Below, one piece after another: positions 7,135 to 15,482 of a DNA stretch of 49,040 bases; position 1 is the first letter of the stretch, and each line of letters begins with the position of its first letter. A model generated the notes under the pieces. The model ran no database searches. It saw only the letters and a list, made by a program, of their open reading frames with translations, and had not been told where the DNA came from. Source of the DNA: JAFIHK01 sp041441455 (lineage in GTDB: Bacteria; Bacteroidota; Bacteroidia; Bacteroidales; UBA932); contig JASDTB010000087.1 of NCBI GenBank assembly GCA_041441455.1, positions 1 through 49,040 on the forward strand, read 5' to 3'. Made by a program: the position numbers and the translations under genes.

Positions 7135-8448
7135 TTATTTAAAAAGTTCTCCAGAAAGCAACTTTAAAGTAATTTCAGAAATTTTCGCCTGATAGATTGC
7201 CTTTAATCGCCTATCAGAAGCATCAAGGTAGGAGAGTTGAATATCTCTGAATTCAATTCCAGCTAATGCTCCAAGACGATATTTCTCCATTGCGGCATCT
7301 AAATTAAGACTAGCAGTCTCTTTATTCTCGTTTTCGAAATCAATTTGACGGAAATTGTATTTATAGTTGTTATACATCTGCCTAACTTGATTTTCAACAT
7401 TACTTCGAACATCTAAAACCTCAATTTTCGCATTCTCTCTTGCTATCCTGGCATTTTTAACCTTTCTATTAATCTCATTTCCCGTAAAAATCGGAAGCGT
7501 TAATGTAAATCCCCACGAGGCTCCATTACTCAAATTATATTTATCAGGAAATAGGCTACTCTCATTAAGAGCACGATTATATCCTGCTACAAAATCAATT
7601 TTGGGATATCTCTCTGCCTTAGCCAACTCCAAATCTAAAAATTTAATATCTGCACCATTGTTTGCCAAGAGAATCGACGAATTTTGATCCATAGAAGCTG
7701 CCAATAATCTCTCTAACTCTAATTTTTGATCTGGAATTATCGTATCAACAATCGATATCTTGGAATCAAGTGGTTTATTCATCAACCTGTAAAGTTCCAA
7801 ATAGGCATTTTTGACATTCTCCCTTAATAGAAGCAACCTAGATGAATCGCTGTTCAGATAAATTTTCGCCTGTTTAAACTCCAATCCTGAATCTTTCCCG
7901 ATTTTATACCTTGTGAAGGCGTGGTTGTATCTAGTCTGAGAAATACTTAATGACTCCTCAAACAACTTAACTTGACTTTGAAGGCTTACAATCAAATAAT
8001 ACTGACCAGTAAGTTTCATTACCAAATATTCTGTCTCAACTCTGAAATATAACTGTTCATTACTCAATAACTCCTTTTGCCTTGCACGCTCTGCAAACAT
8101 TCCTAAGCCATCAAAAAGTCGCCAATTTAGAGTCAAACCAACCGACATATTATTCAGTGAGGTTTTAGTCTCTTCCCTAGAGCCACTTTGAACAAAGTTT
8201 GATTGACGAGTGTCATTTTGTGTTTGACGTGCAGTCATATTCAGATCGGGAAGAAAAGGTGCGGGAGTAACATTGTTTTTTGCAATTTCAAGATTATTTC
8301 CCGCTACAATTATACCATAATTGTTTTTAAGCGCTTCGCTGATACATTTATCCAATGAATAAGATTCAATTGGTTGTGATTGAGCAAATACAGCACCATT
8401 GGCGAACAAAAGCGCAGTTAAATATATTAAAGTTCTATTTTTCATCAT
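7135..8448 (-). CDS. TolC-family outer-membrane efflux channel
   Basis: A 437-residue outer-membrane factor of a tripartite efflux pump. A signal peptide (to about residue 23) is followed by two long alpha-helical repeats typical of OEP domains; the first begins SLDKCISEALKNNYGI, the second contains LELAKAERYPKIDFVAGYN, the usual repeated signature. Two ATG codons (8448, 8445) overlap the end of the RND pump gene, whose final codons run through ATGATGAAAAATAG, so the genes are translationally coupled. It is third in the order adaptor, pump, channel. It forms the trans-periplasmic and outer-membrane duct for the pump. Confidence 0.93.
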   Translation of the reverse strand: MMKNRTLIYLTALLFANGAVFAQSQPIESYSLDKCISEALKNNYGIIVAGNNLEIAKNNVTPAPFLPDLNMTARQTQNDTRQSNFVQSGSREETKTSLNNMSVGLTLNWRLFDGLGMFAERARQKELLSNEQLYFRVETEYLVMKLTGQYYLIVSLQSQVKLFEESLSISQTRYNHAFTRYKIGKDSGLEFKQAKIYLNSDSSRLLLLRENVKNAYLELYRLMNKPLDSKISIVDTIIPDQKLELERLLAASMDQNSSILLANNGADIKFLDLELAKAERYPKIDFVAGYNRALNESSLFPDKYNLSNGASWGFTLTLPIFTGNEINRKVKNARIARENAKIEVLDVRSNVENQVRQMYNNYKYNFRQIDFENENKETASLNLDAAMEKYRLGALAGIEFRDIQLSYLDASDRRLKAIYQAKISEITLKLLSGELFK

Positions 8449-11400
8449 GAGTAAGCGAATATTTATTCGAAGAGATATATAAATACATTGCCGGAATTAT
8501 AAACAGGGTAAAGAATGTAGAAAAGATCAGACCGCCTGCTACAGCAATACCCATTGAGATTCTACTTTCAGCTCCAGCACCCGAAGCAAAAACCATCGGA
8601 AGAACACCTAAGATTGTAGACATACTTGTCATTAAAATTGGTCTAAATCGCGAAGCAGACGCCTCCTTCACAGCAGACAATTTATCAAGTCCCGACGCTC
8701 TGCGCTGATTTGCAAATTCAACAATTAAGATACCATTCTTTGAGACAAGTCCAATCAACATAATCAGACCAATCTGACTAAAAATATTCATTGTAACACC
8801 TCCTGCCCAGAGCGAGACAAGTGCTCCAATCAGAGCAAGTGGAACAGTCAGCATTATGATCAGAGGATCTCTAAAACTTTCGAATTGAGCAGCCAAAACC
8901 AAATAAATCAATACCAAAGCAAGCATAAATGCAAAAAGCAAACTAGATGTACTCTCAACAAAATCCTTAGACTGACCCGAAAGCGTTGTCGAAAAGTGGT
9001 CGGGGTTTAATATTTCAGAAGAGATTTTATCCATCTCCTCAATCCCTTGACCTAACGTATAACCCTTTGATAATCCAGCAGAGACAGTAGCTGAGACAAA
9101 TCGATTATACCTAAATAGCTGAGGAGGCGTACTACTCTCTTCTAGTCTTATTAGGTTATCGAGCTGAATCAATTCACCAACATCATTACGTACATAAATA
9201 GATGCAAGGTCAAGTGGCTTATTTCTCATACTTTGGTCTATTTGACTCATAATCTGATACTGTTTACCATTACGAATAAAATATCCAATTCGCTGTTCAC
9301 TCATTGAGAGCTGCAGTGTCTGAGCAATATTCTGAACAGAGACCCCCATCAAAGAAGCTTTATCGCGATCAACAGAGAGACGAATCTCTGGTTTAGTAAA
9401 TTTCAAATTGATATCTGAGTTTGAGAATACCTCACTCTCAGCAACTGCTGACATGAATTTTGGCAAAATAACCTTTAAAGAATCTAGATTTTTTGCTTGA
9501 ATTACATATTGTACGGGCATCCCGCCTCTTCTTCCCCCAAAAGTCTGTTGTTGATTAACAAAAGAGCGCGCTCCAGTTAATGCAAGTACTTTTGGAGTTA
9601 AGTCATCAGCAATCTCTTGCTGAGTTCTTTTGCGTTTATCTTGTGGAACCAGAGTAATCGAAAAATTTGACCTATTTCTGGACCCCATTCCGACCATCTG
9701 CATAATGCTCTCTTTTTCAACCACCTCGCGGTCTATCAAATCATACAAGTCGTCTGTATAACGAAGCATATAATCAAAAGTAGCACCCTCTTGCGCATTG
9801 CTGGAGACCTGAATAGATGATCTATCTTCCATAGGAGCCATCTCCGAAGGTATTGTAGTCCATAATCCAATGATTCCGCCTAGAGAGACAACCAAAACAA
9901 CGGGAGCAATCCATTTTCTTCTTAAGACATAGCCCAGTCCCCTTGAATACAAAGCATTCAAACCAACAAAAAATGGCTCAGTAAATTTATAGAACCTCCC
10001 TTCGCCCGAATCATTTCTAAGAAGCTTAGACGAAAGCATTGGTGTTAATGTAAGAGCAACAAAACTAGATATCAAAACAGAGCCTGCAATCACAACAGAA
10101 AACTCTCTGAATAGTCGACCAGTAACCCCTTGCAAAAAGACAATCGGGAAAAACACTGCAACTAAAGTTACTGTAGTTGCAATAACTGCAAAGAAAATCT
10201 CCTTAGAACCCTCTAGGCTCGCCTCTTTCGGACTCATCCCCTTCTCAATTTTAGCATAGATATTTTCCATCACCACAATCGCATCATCTACAACAAGTCC
10301 AATTGCAAGAACTACCGCTAAAAGAGTTAAGATATTAATCGAAAAACCAGCAATATACATTACGAAGAAGGTACCAATAAGTGAGACAGGGATTGCAATC
10401 ACAGGAATCAATGTGGTCCTCCAGTTCCTTAAAAACAAGAAGATAATCAGAACCACTAGAATAAATGCCTGAATGATAGTGAGGTTAACCTCATCGATAG
10501 AGTCTCTGATAAATGTTGTATTGTCAAAACCTACTCCAACCTCAATATCCTCTGGCAGACTCTTTTTTAAATCCTCTACCACATTAATTGCATCGTCAAC
10601 AATGTTGATATAATTTGCACCTGGTTGGGGAATTATTGCACAAGAGACCATTGGGACTCCATTTCTTTTAAGAATAGATCTTGTATTTTCTGCCTGTATT
10701 TCAGCAACTCCTACATCAGAAAAGCGGACAATTTTCTCTGCATTTCGCGAGATTATCAAATTGTTAAAATCTTCTAATGTCTGTAATCTTCCAAGAGTTC
10801 TGATTGTTAACTCCATAGTAGAACCCTCAATCATTCCCGAAGGAAGCTCAATATTCTCCCTTGTCACAGCCTGTCTGACATCTACAGGAGTGATACCATA
10901 GGCGGCAAGCAAGAGTGGATCCATCCTCATTCGGACAGAGTATCTCTTCGAGCCCCAAACTCCAACACTACTTACTCCACTAATTGTCTGCAGCCTCTCT
11001 TTAAAGTTAACCTCAGCATACTCGCTAAGGTCTATGATCGATCTCGATTTACTTGAAATTGTAACAGCATAAATTGGTTGTGCATCTGCATCTGACTTCT
11101 CTACAACAGGAGGATCAACACCTTGCGGAAGCCTGTTCATTGCTCCCGAAACCTTATCTCTCACATCATTAGCAGCTGTCTCCAAGTCGACCTCCAGATT
11201 AAATTCAATATTAATCGAACTTGAGCCGTCCCTACTAGTACTCGAAATTGCACGAATTCCCGGAATTCCATTTACTGCAGCTTCGAGAGGCTCTGTAATT
11301 TGAGTCTCGATAACATCTGCATTAGCCCCAGGAAAAGAGCATCTTACCGAAATCACAGGATTATCTACACTTGGATAATCCCTAACACCTAAATATGTAT

Positions 11401-11485
11401 ATCCGATTGCCCCGAAGATAAGGATGACCAAGCTCATCACAGTAGCAAGTACAGGGCGATTAATCGACGTTGTTGAAATACTCAT
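8435..11485 (-). CDS. RND efflux pump inner-membrane transporter (HAE1/AcrB type)
   Basis: A 1016-residue resistance-nodulation-division permease of normal length for the hydrophobe/amphiphile efflux class. It begins MSISTTSINRPVLATVMSLV, the usual first helix, has two periplasmic porter regions (about 35-330 and 555-860), and carries the proton-relay residues: an Asp-Asp pair at 400-401 (GLVVDDAIVVMENI) and a Lys at 916 (GLVSKNGILIVEF). All catalytic charges are therefore intact and proton-driven drug or lipid export is expected. A start two codons upstream (11491) is possible; MSIST is the usual family start. It lies 11 bases after the adaptor gene and overlaps the channel gene by 14. Confidence 0.95.
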   Translation of the reverse strand: MSISTTSINRPVLATVMSLVILIFGAIGYTYLGVRDYPSVDNPVISVRCSFPGANADVIETQITEPLEAAVNGIPGIRAISSTSRDGSSSINIEFNLEVDLETAANDVRDKVSGAMNRLPQGVDPPVVEKSDADAQPIYAVTISSKSRSIIDLSEYAEVNFKERLQTISGVSSVGVWGSKRYSVRMRMDPLLLAAYGITPVDVRQAVTRENIELPSGMIEGSTMELTIRTLGRLQTLEDFNNLIISRNAEKIVRFSDVGVAEIQAENTRSILKRNGVPMVSCAIIPQPGANYINIVDDAINVVEDLKKSLPEDIEVGVGFDNTTFIRDSIDEVNLTIIQAFILVVLIIFLFLRNWRTTLIPVIAIPVSLIGTFFVMYIAGFSINILTLLAVVLAIGLVVDDAIVVMENIYAKIEKGMSPKEASLEGSKEIFFAVIATTVTLVAVFFPIVFLQGVTGRLFREFSVVIAGSVLISSFVALTLTPMLSSKLLRNDSGEGRFYKFTEPFFVGLNALYSRGLGYVLRRKWIAPVVLVVSLGGIIGLWTTIPSEMAPMEDRSSIQVSSNAQEGATFDYMLRYTDDLYDLIDREVVEKESIMQMVGMGSRNRSNFSITLVPQDKRKRTQQEIADDLTPKVLALTGARSFVNQQQTFGGRRGGMPVQYVIQAKNLDSLKVILPKFMSAVAESEVFSNSDINLKFTKPEIRLSVDRDKASLMGVSVQNIAQTLQLSMSEQRIGYFIRNGKQYQIMSQIDQSMRNKPLDLASIYVRNDVGELIQLDNLIRLEESSTPPQLFRYNRFVSATVSAGLSKGYTLGQGIEEMDKISSEILNPDHFSTTLSGQSKDFVESTSSLLFAFMLALVLIYLVLAAQFESFRDPLIIMLTVPLALIGALVSLWAGGVTMNIFSQIGLIMLIGLVSKNGILIVEFANQRRASGLDKLSAVKEASASRFRPILMTSMSTILGVLPMVFASGAGAESRISMGIAVAGGLIFSTFFTLFIIPAMYLYISSNKYSLTHDEK

Positions 11486-11496
11486 AATCAAGAATA

Positions 11497-12597
11497 TTAT
11501 AGGTTAACAGGAACTACTGCTGAACCTGGTCTGATTTGCATTATACCTGTAGTTATGATTGTATCACCAGCGGATACACCTTCGAGAACCTCAACTTTAT
11601 CTGATGTCCTTTTGCCAGTCTTAAGATAAGACATTTTAGCCTCTCCAGACTTCATTATCCATACATAGCGACCCTTTACGTCCGAAATTACTGCCTCATT
11701 AGGAACATAAAGACTCTCACCATCTTTTCCAGCAATCAGAGTAACACGAGCCGACATACCAGGTTTCAACTGGCCAGACGCATTTAGATATTTAGCTCTG
11801 AGCGATAACGTTCTTGTTTTTTCATCTACCTGAGGATCAACAGCATATACTGGAGCCTTAAACTCCTTGATAGAACCCTCAACTGTAAACATTGCAACAG
11901 AGCCAATTAGTTTTTCTGAAAAGTACTTCTCAGGAATAGAGAATTCTAATACAAGATTTCTAACATCCACTAAATTTGTCACTTTGGTATTAGGTTGAAG
12001 AAATGCACCAACACTCACCTCTCTAAAACCAATAACACCTTCAAAAGGAGCCCTGATCTCTGTCTTCTCAATCCTAGCCTTTAACTGCTCAATATCTTGT
12101 CTTAAAACGTTATATTCAGTTAGTACCTGATCATAATCTTCGCGACTTACGGCATCTTTACTCAAAAGAACCTTTTGTCTCTCCAGCTTCTCCTTCTGCA
12201 AAGAATATTGATACTCTGCCCTTTTCAACTGAGTCTGAAGCTCATCATCATTCAGTTTTACAAGAACCTTACCTCTTTTCACATACTCCCCCTCATTGAA
12301 ATTTATTGACACTATTCTACCCGAAATCTCACTCGCAATATCAACTCTGTCTTTTGCAACAATTGTCCCCAACCTAACAAGACCATCTGTATTAAACTCA
12401 TATTTGGCAATATGAACAGAGACAGGAATAGGTCTGCTTGAGCCTTTACCTCTCTCTCCCCCTTTTTGTTTCTGGTCCCCTGCTTTAGACTCAATTTGTT
12501 CCGGATTCTCATTTCCAGAAGAGTTATAAAGATAGACTGCGAAAACTCCTGCAACAGGTATCAGTGCATACAAGAGATATTTATGTGCTTTTTTCAT
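11497..12597 (-). CDS. RND efflux periplasmic adaptor (membrane fusion protein)
   Basis: A 366-residue HlyD/AcrA-type adaptor, first gene of the efflux operon. An N-terminal hydrophobic segment (about 6-24) is followed by a low-complexity Gly/Lys linker (QKQKGGERGKGSSRP). The lipoyl domain is split around an alpha-helical hairpin (about 110-175): first half ISGRIVSINFNEGEYVKRGK, second half IRAPFEGVIGFREVSVGAFL. The beta-barrel and membrane-proximal domains follow. There is no lipobox cysteine, so it is anchored by its signal helix or is soluble. The frame is open to an ATG at 12621, but the start at 12597 gives the normal basic-then-hydrophobic N-terminus. No regulator gene sits beside the operon and I see no convincing promoter. 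Confidence 0.93.
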   Translation of the reverse strand: MKKAHKYLLYALIPVAGVFAVYLYNSSGNENPEQIESKAGDQKQKGGERGKGSSRPIPVSVHIAKYEFNTDGLVRLGTIVAKDRVDIASEISGRIVSINFNEGEYVKRGKVLVKLNDDELQTQLKRAEYQYSLQKEKLERQKVLLSKDAVSREDYDQVLTEYNVLRQDIEQLKARIEKTEIRAPFEGVIGFREVSVGAFLQPNTKVTNLVDVRNLVLEFSIPEKYFSEKLIGSVAMFTVEGSIKEFKAPVYAVDPQVDEKTRTLSLRAKYLNASGQLKPGMSARVTLIAGKDGESLYVPNEAVISDVKGRYVWIMKSGEAKMSYLKTGKRTSDKVEVLEGVSAGDTIITTGIMQIRPGSAVVPVNL

Positions 12598-12679
12598 AAT
12601 TTTAAAGTTGAATGTTCTCAATGTTCATGAATTAGTTTGACATGATCACTAACCGAAAGTTAAATCATATAAATATAGC

Positions 12680-12687
12680 TATCTTTG
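12680..12687 (+). promoter_or_regulatory. -7 box of the RNA methyltransferase-moa operon
   Basis: TATCTTTG matches TAnnTTTG and lies 17 bases before the ATG at 12705. No TTTG is found 19-21 bases upstream, so only the -7 element is supported. Confidence 0.5.
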
Positions 12688-12704
12688 TGTAAAGAACATT
12701 TAGG

Positions 12705-13241
12705 ATGTATCGAAAACTTTTAAACAGCGAACTTGGCAGAATCTCTGCCGATGAATATAAAGTGGTAGAAAAGTCGCCCGTAGTCTTAATTTTAGACAAT
12801 ATTCGCAGCCAACACAATATTGGGTCTGCATTCAGGACTGCAGACGCTTTTGCCATCGAAGAGATTGCCCTGTGTGGAATATGTGCAATCCCCCCAAGCG
12901 CAGAGATTCATAAGTCTGCACTTGGAGCAGAGGAGAGCGTTCCTTGGAGACATTTTAGAGAGACCATTGATGCAGTAGAACATTATAAGCAATTGGGATA
13001 CAAAATAGTCAGCATAGAGCAAACAGAGAACTCAATTATGTTGGACAAATTCACATTCAATCAAAACGATCGGTACGCATTTGTGTTTGGGAACGAGGTA
13101 AAAGGTGTGCAACAGAGTGTTGTAGATAAAAGCGATTTTGTAATTGAAATACCCCAGTTTGGAACCAAACATTCACTGAATGTATCTGTCTCATTAGGCT
13201 TAATAGTCTGGGAGGCAGCTAAACAACTAAAAATGGGCTGA
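12705..13241 (+). CDS. SPOUT-family RNA 2'-O-methyltransferase (TrmH/SpoU type)
   Basis: A 178-residue SAM-dependent rRNA or tRNA ribose methyltransferase. The three SpoU motifs are present: motif 1 NIRSQHNIGSAFRTADAF (about 29-46) with the conserved Asn and Arg, motif 2 AFVFGNEVKGV (about 124-134) with the Glu, and motif 3 IEIPQFGTKHSLNVSVSLGL (about 145-164), which forms the trefoil knot. It lacks the extra N-terminal substrate-binding domain of RlmB, so a small TrmH/TrmL-like enzyme is likely; the target nucleotide cannot be told. The stop is 4 bases before moaA, and all four genes to 15423 look co-transcribed. Confidence 0.9.
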   Translation: MYRKLLNSELGRISADEYKVVEKSPVVLILDNIRSQHNIGSAFRTADAFAIEEIALCGICAIPPSAEIHKSALGAEESVPWRHFRETIDAVEHYKQLGYKIVSIEQTENSIMLDKFTFNQNDRYAFVFGNEVKGVQQSVVDKSDFVIEIPQFGTKHSLNVSVSLGLIVWEAAKQLKMG

Positions 13242-13245
13242 AAGA

Positions 13246-14046
13246 ATGGAAGATTCATTCGGAAGAAAAATATCTTATTTGAGAATATCGGTTACAGACA
13301 GATGTAATCTAAGATGCGTCTATTGTATGCCCGAAGGTGGAGTTAAACTATTATCCCACTCACAAATCCTATCTTTCGATCAGATTGTCGATTTTGTACA
13401 GTGTGCCGTAAATGAGGGGATCAATAAAGTCAGAATTACTGGAGGAGAGCCTCTTGTTCGCAAAGGAATCGTCACTTTAGTAGAGATGCTCGCGCAAATC
13501 AAAGGGATACAAGACCTCTCAATGACAACAAACGGCATTCTCTTATCGGAGTTCGCCAATCAATTGAAAGAGGCAGGATTGCATAGGATCAATATTAGTC
13601 TAGACACAGTCAATCCAGAGAGATACAGGGAGATGACACGCGGCGGAGAGCTCCAGCAAGTGCTTAAAGGAATAGAGGCGGCAAAATCTGCCGGCCTTAC
13701 CCCTATTAAAATCAACTGTGTAATAGAACAATCGGAAGATGAGCAAGATGCAGTTTCGGTCAAAGAGTTTTGCAAAGCTAACGGACTAACATGCAGATTT
13801 ATACCAGTTATGAATCTAGAGAAGGGAGAGTTCGGGCAAGTTATTGGAGGAGAAGGAGGAAGGTGTGCTATATGTAACCGATTACGTCTGACAGCTACGG
13901 GAAAACTTAAACCATGCCTTTTTAGTAATCTAGAATACGACATCCTTCAACTTGGATACAAAGAGGCGATCTACTCAGCTCTAAAAAACAAACCAAGCAA
14001 AGGAGAGATTAATAATAACGGAGAATTTTACAACATAGGAGGATAA
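13246..14046 (+). CDS. moaA: Compact GTP 3',8-cyclase MoaA (radical SAM)
   Basis: Converts GTP to 3',8-cyclo-GTP, the first step of molybdopterin synthesis. The radical SAM cluster motif is CNLRCVYC (C20, C24, C27), followed by ITGGEPLVR. The second 4Fe-4S site has the MoaA spacing CX2CX13C (C207, C210, C224), with the GTP-contacting NRLRLT, and the chain ends with the conserved Gly-Gly (NIGG). At 266 residues it is about 55-70 shorter than most MoaA proteins (typically 320-340); most of the loss is between the radical SAM barrel (to about 185) and the second cluster, where only about 20 residues remain. All catalytic signatures are kept, so I infer a functional compact form. moaC starts one base after its stop. 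Confidence 0.88.
   Translation: MEDSFGRKISYLRISVTDRCNLRCVYCMPEGGVKLLSHSQILSFDQIVDFVQCAVNEGINKVRITGGEPLVRKGIVTLVEMLAQIKGIQDLSMTTNGILLSEFANQLKEAGLHRINISLDTVNPERYREMTRGGELQQVLKGIEAAKSAGLTPIKINCVIEQSEDEQDAVSVKEFCKANGLTCRFIPVMNLEKGEFGQVIGGEGGRCAICNRLRLTATGKLKPCLFSNLEYDILQLGYKEAIYSALKNKPSKGEINNNGEFYNIGG
14037..14042 (+). promoter_or_regulatory. Shine-Dalgarno AGGAGG of moaC inside the moaA Gly-Gly codons
   Basis: AGGAGG lies 5 bases before the moaC ATG and is made of the last Ile codon base plus the two GGA codons for the essential C-terminal Gly-Gly of MoaA. Confidence 0.6.
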
Positions 14047-14047
14047 A

Positions 14048-14494
14048 ATGGGAAAACTATCACATACAAAAGAGGATGGTTCCGTCAACATGGTAGACAT
14101 CACTCAAAAAGAGGAGCAGTTCAGAAAAGCCATCGCCTCAGGATCAATAACATTAAATAGCGAGACCATAGAACTAGTTAAAAACAACCAGATTAAGAAG
14201 GGATCAGTGCTAACTGCAGCTCAAATTGCTGGAATTATGGCTGCAAAAAAATGTTCAGATATCATACCTCTTTGTCACCCCATCTCTCTAACAAGTATCG
14301 ATGTAGAAACAACACTGACGGAATCAGGCGTAAAAGTGGTATCAACTGCTATTTGCAACGGAAAGACAGGCGTAGAGATGGAGGCACTCACAGCTGTGTC
14401 TGCAGCATTATTATGTATTTACGACATGTGCAAAGCAGTGGATAAAAAAATGGTTATTAACGACATCAAACTCATTGAAAAGATCAAACTATGA
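14048..14494 (+). CDS. moaC: Cyclic pyranopterin monophosphate synthase MoaC
   Basis: A 148-residue enzyme that rearranges 3',8-cyclo-GTP to cyclic pyranopterin monophosphate, the step after MoaA. Family motifs are clear: MVDITQKEEQFRKAIASG (about 15-32), SDIIPLCHPISLTS (about 70-83) and GVEMEALTAVSAALLCIYDM (about 107-126) with the following CKAVDK. The length is normal (about 150-160). It lies directly after moaA, with a good Shine-Dalgarno, and overlaps the MOSC-MogA gene by 4 bases (ATGA), so the three are translationally coupled. Confidence 0.95.
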   Translation: MGKLSHTKEDGSVNMVDITQKEEQFRKAIASGSITLNSETIELVKNNQIKKGSVLTAAQIAGIMAAKKCSDIIPLCHPISLTSIDVETTLTESGVKVVSTAICNGKTGVEMEALTAVSAALLCIYDMCKAVDKKMVINDIKLIEKIKL

Positions 14495-15423
14495 ATACAA
14501 TAGAGATAGTATCAATCAATATATCAGAAAAAAAGGGTACTACCAAACATAAAATAGAGAGTGCAATCATTAATCAGATGGGAATTGAAGGTGATGCCCA
14601 CTCTGGTCAATGGCATCGCCAAATCAGTTTGCTGGGAGTTGAAAGTATCGAAAAATTTGAGCAGATCACTGGGAAAAATTTTGTTCACGGTGATTTCGCA
14701 GAAAATTTAACAACAAAGGGAATCATCTTAAATGAGACTCATCCAGGCGATATTTTTAAAAATGACAAGATTGAGTTGATGGTTACTCAAATTGGAAAAA
14801 AATGTCATGGTGATGGTTGTGCAATCTACAAAACAAGCGGGTCATGCATTATGCCAAAAGAGGGAATCTTTGTAAAAGTAATCAATGGAGGAGAGATTAA
14901 AATCGGTGACACTCTTGAATACCAACCTAAAGTGCATAAAATTGCGGTCATTACTCTGAGCGATAGAGCCTATAACAATATTTACGAAGATCTTAGTGGC
15001 CCAGAGATCATAAAAATGGTCAAAGAGTATTATAACGCAGAGAACTTACCACATAAAATATCGTATGATCTAATTCCTGATGATTCAGAGAGGCTTACTG
15101 GTTTAATTAACAACTACTCTACTAATAAATATGATTTAATCATTACAACTGGTGGTACTGGCATTGGACCAAAAGACATTACCCCAGATATAATATTAAA
15201 ACTTGCCGATAAAGAGATTCCTGGAATCATGGATTTCATACGCTTAAAATATGGTTCGTTAAAACCAAATGCATTAATAAGCAGAAGTGTGGCTGCCGTT
15301 ATTGATCAGTCACTTGTGTTTGCTTTGCCAGGTAGCGTAAAGGCTGTAAAAGAGTATGTTTCAGAAATCACTCCTCACATTAAGCATCTGCAAATGATGT
15401 TGATGGGTATAGATAGCCATTAA
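14491..15423 (+). CDS. MOSC domain-MogA/MoaB fusion protein for molybdenum cofactor
   Basis: A 310-residue two-domain protein. Residues about 1-147 are a MOSC domain of the short stand-alone type (GIEGDAHSGQWHRQISLLG, HGDFAENLTTKGI, GKKCHGDGCAIYKTSGSCIM), with a cysteine cluster as in MOSC proteins that handle sulfur or bound cofactor. Residues about 150-310 are a MogA/MoaB adenylyltransferase domain (IAVITLSDRAYNN, LIITTGGTGIGPKDITPD, FALPGSVKAVKEY), which adenylylates molybdopterin before metal insertion. A fusion suggests that adenylylation and a later sulfuration or handover step are coupled. It ends the operon. No MoeA or MoaD/MoaE gene is in the window. Confidence 0.92.
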   Translation: MNTIEIVSINISEKKGTTKHKIESAIINQMGIEGDAHSGQWHRQISLLGVESIEKFEQITGKNFVHGDFAENLTTKGIILNETHPGDIFKNDKIELMVTQIGKKCHGDGCAIYKTSGSCIMPKEGIFVKVINGGEIKIGDTLEYQPKVHKIAVITLSDRAYNNIYEDLSGPEIIKMVKEYYNAENLPHKISYDLIPDDSERLTGLINNYSTNKYDLIITTGGTGIGPKDITPDIILKLADKEIPGIMDFIRLKYGSLKPNALISRSVAAVIDQSLVFALPGSVKAVKEYVSEITPHIKHLQMMLMGIDSH

Positions 15424-15461
15424 AAAAAGAGGCATTAACCTCTTTAAAAGATTAATGCCTC
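15421..15461 (-). terminator. Rho-independent terminator of the zinc metalloprotease gene
   Basis: On the minus strand a perfect 10-bp stem (15461-15452 with 15438-15429, GAGGCATTAA/TTAATGCCTC), 13-base loop, then seven T. The T tract overlaps the stop codon of the convergent MOSC-MogA gene. It lies 21 bases after the metalloprotease stop. Confidence 0.85.
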
Positions 15462-15482
15462 CAAGATAGTTATTACCAATTA

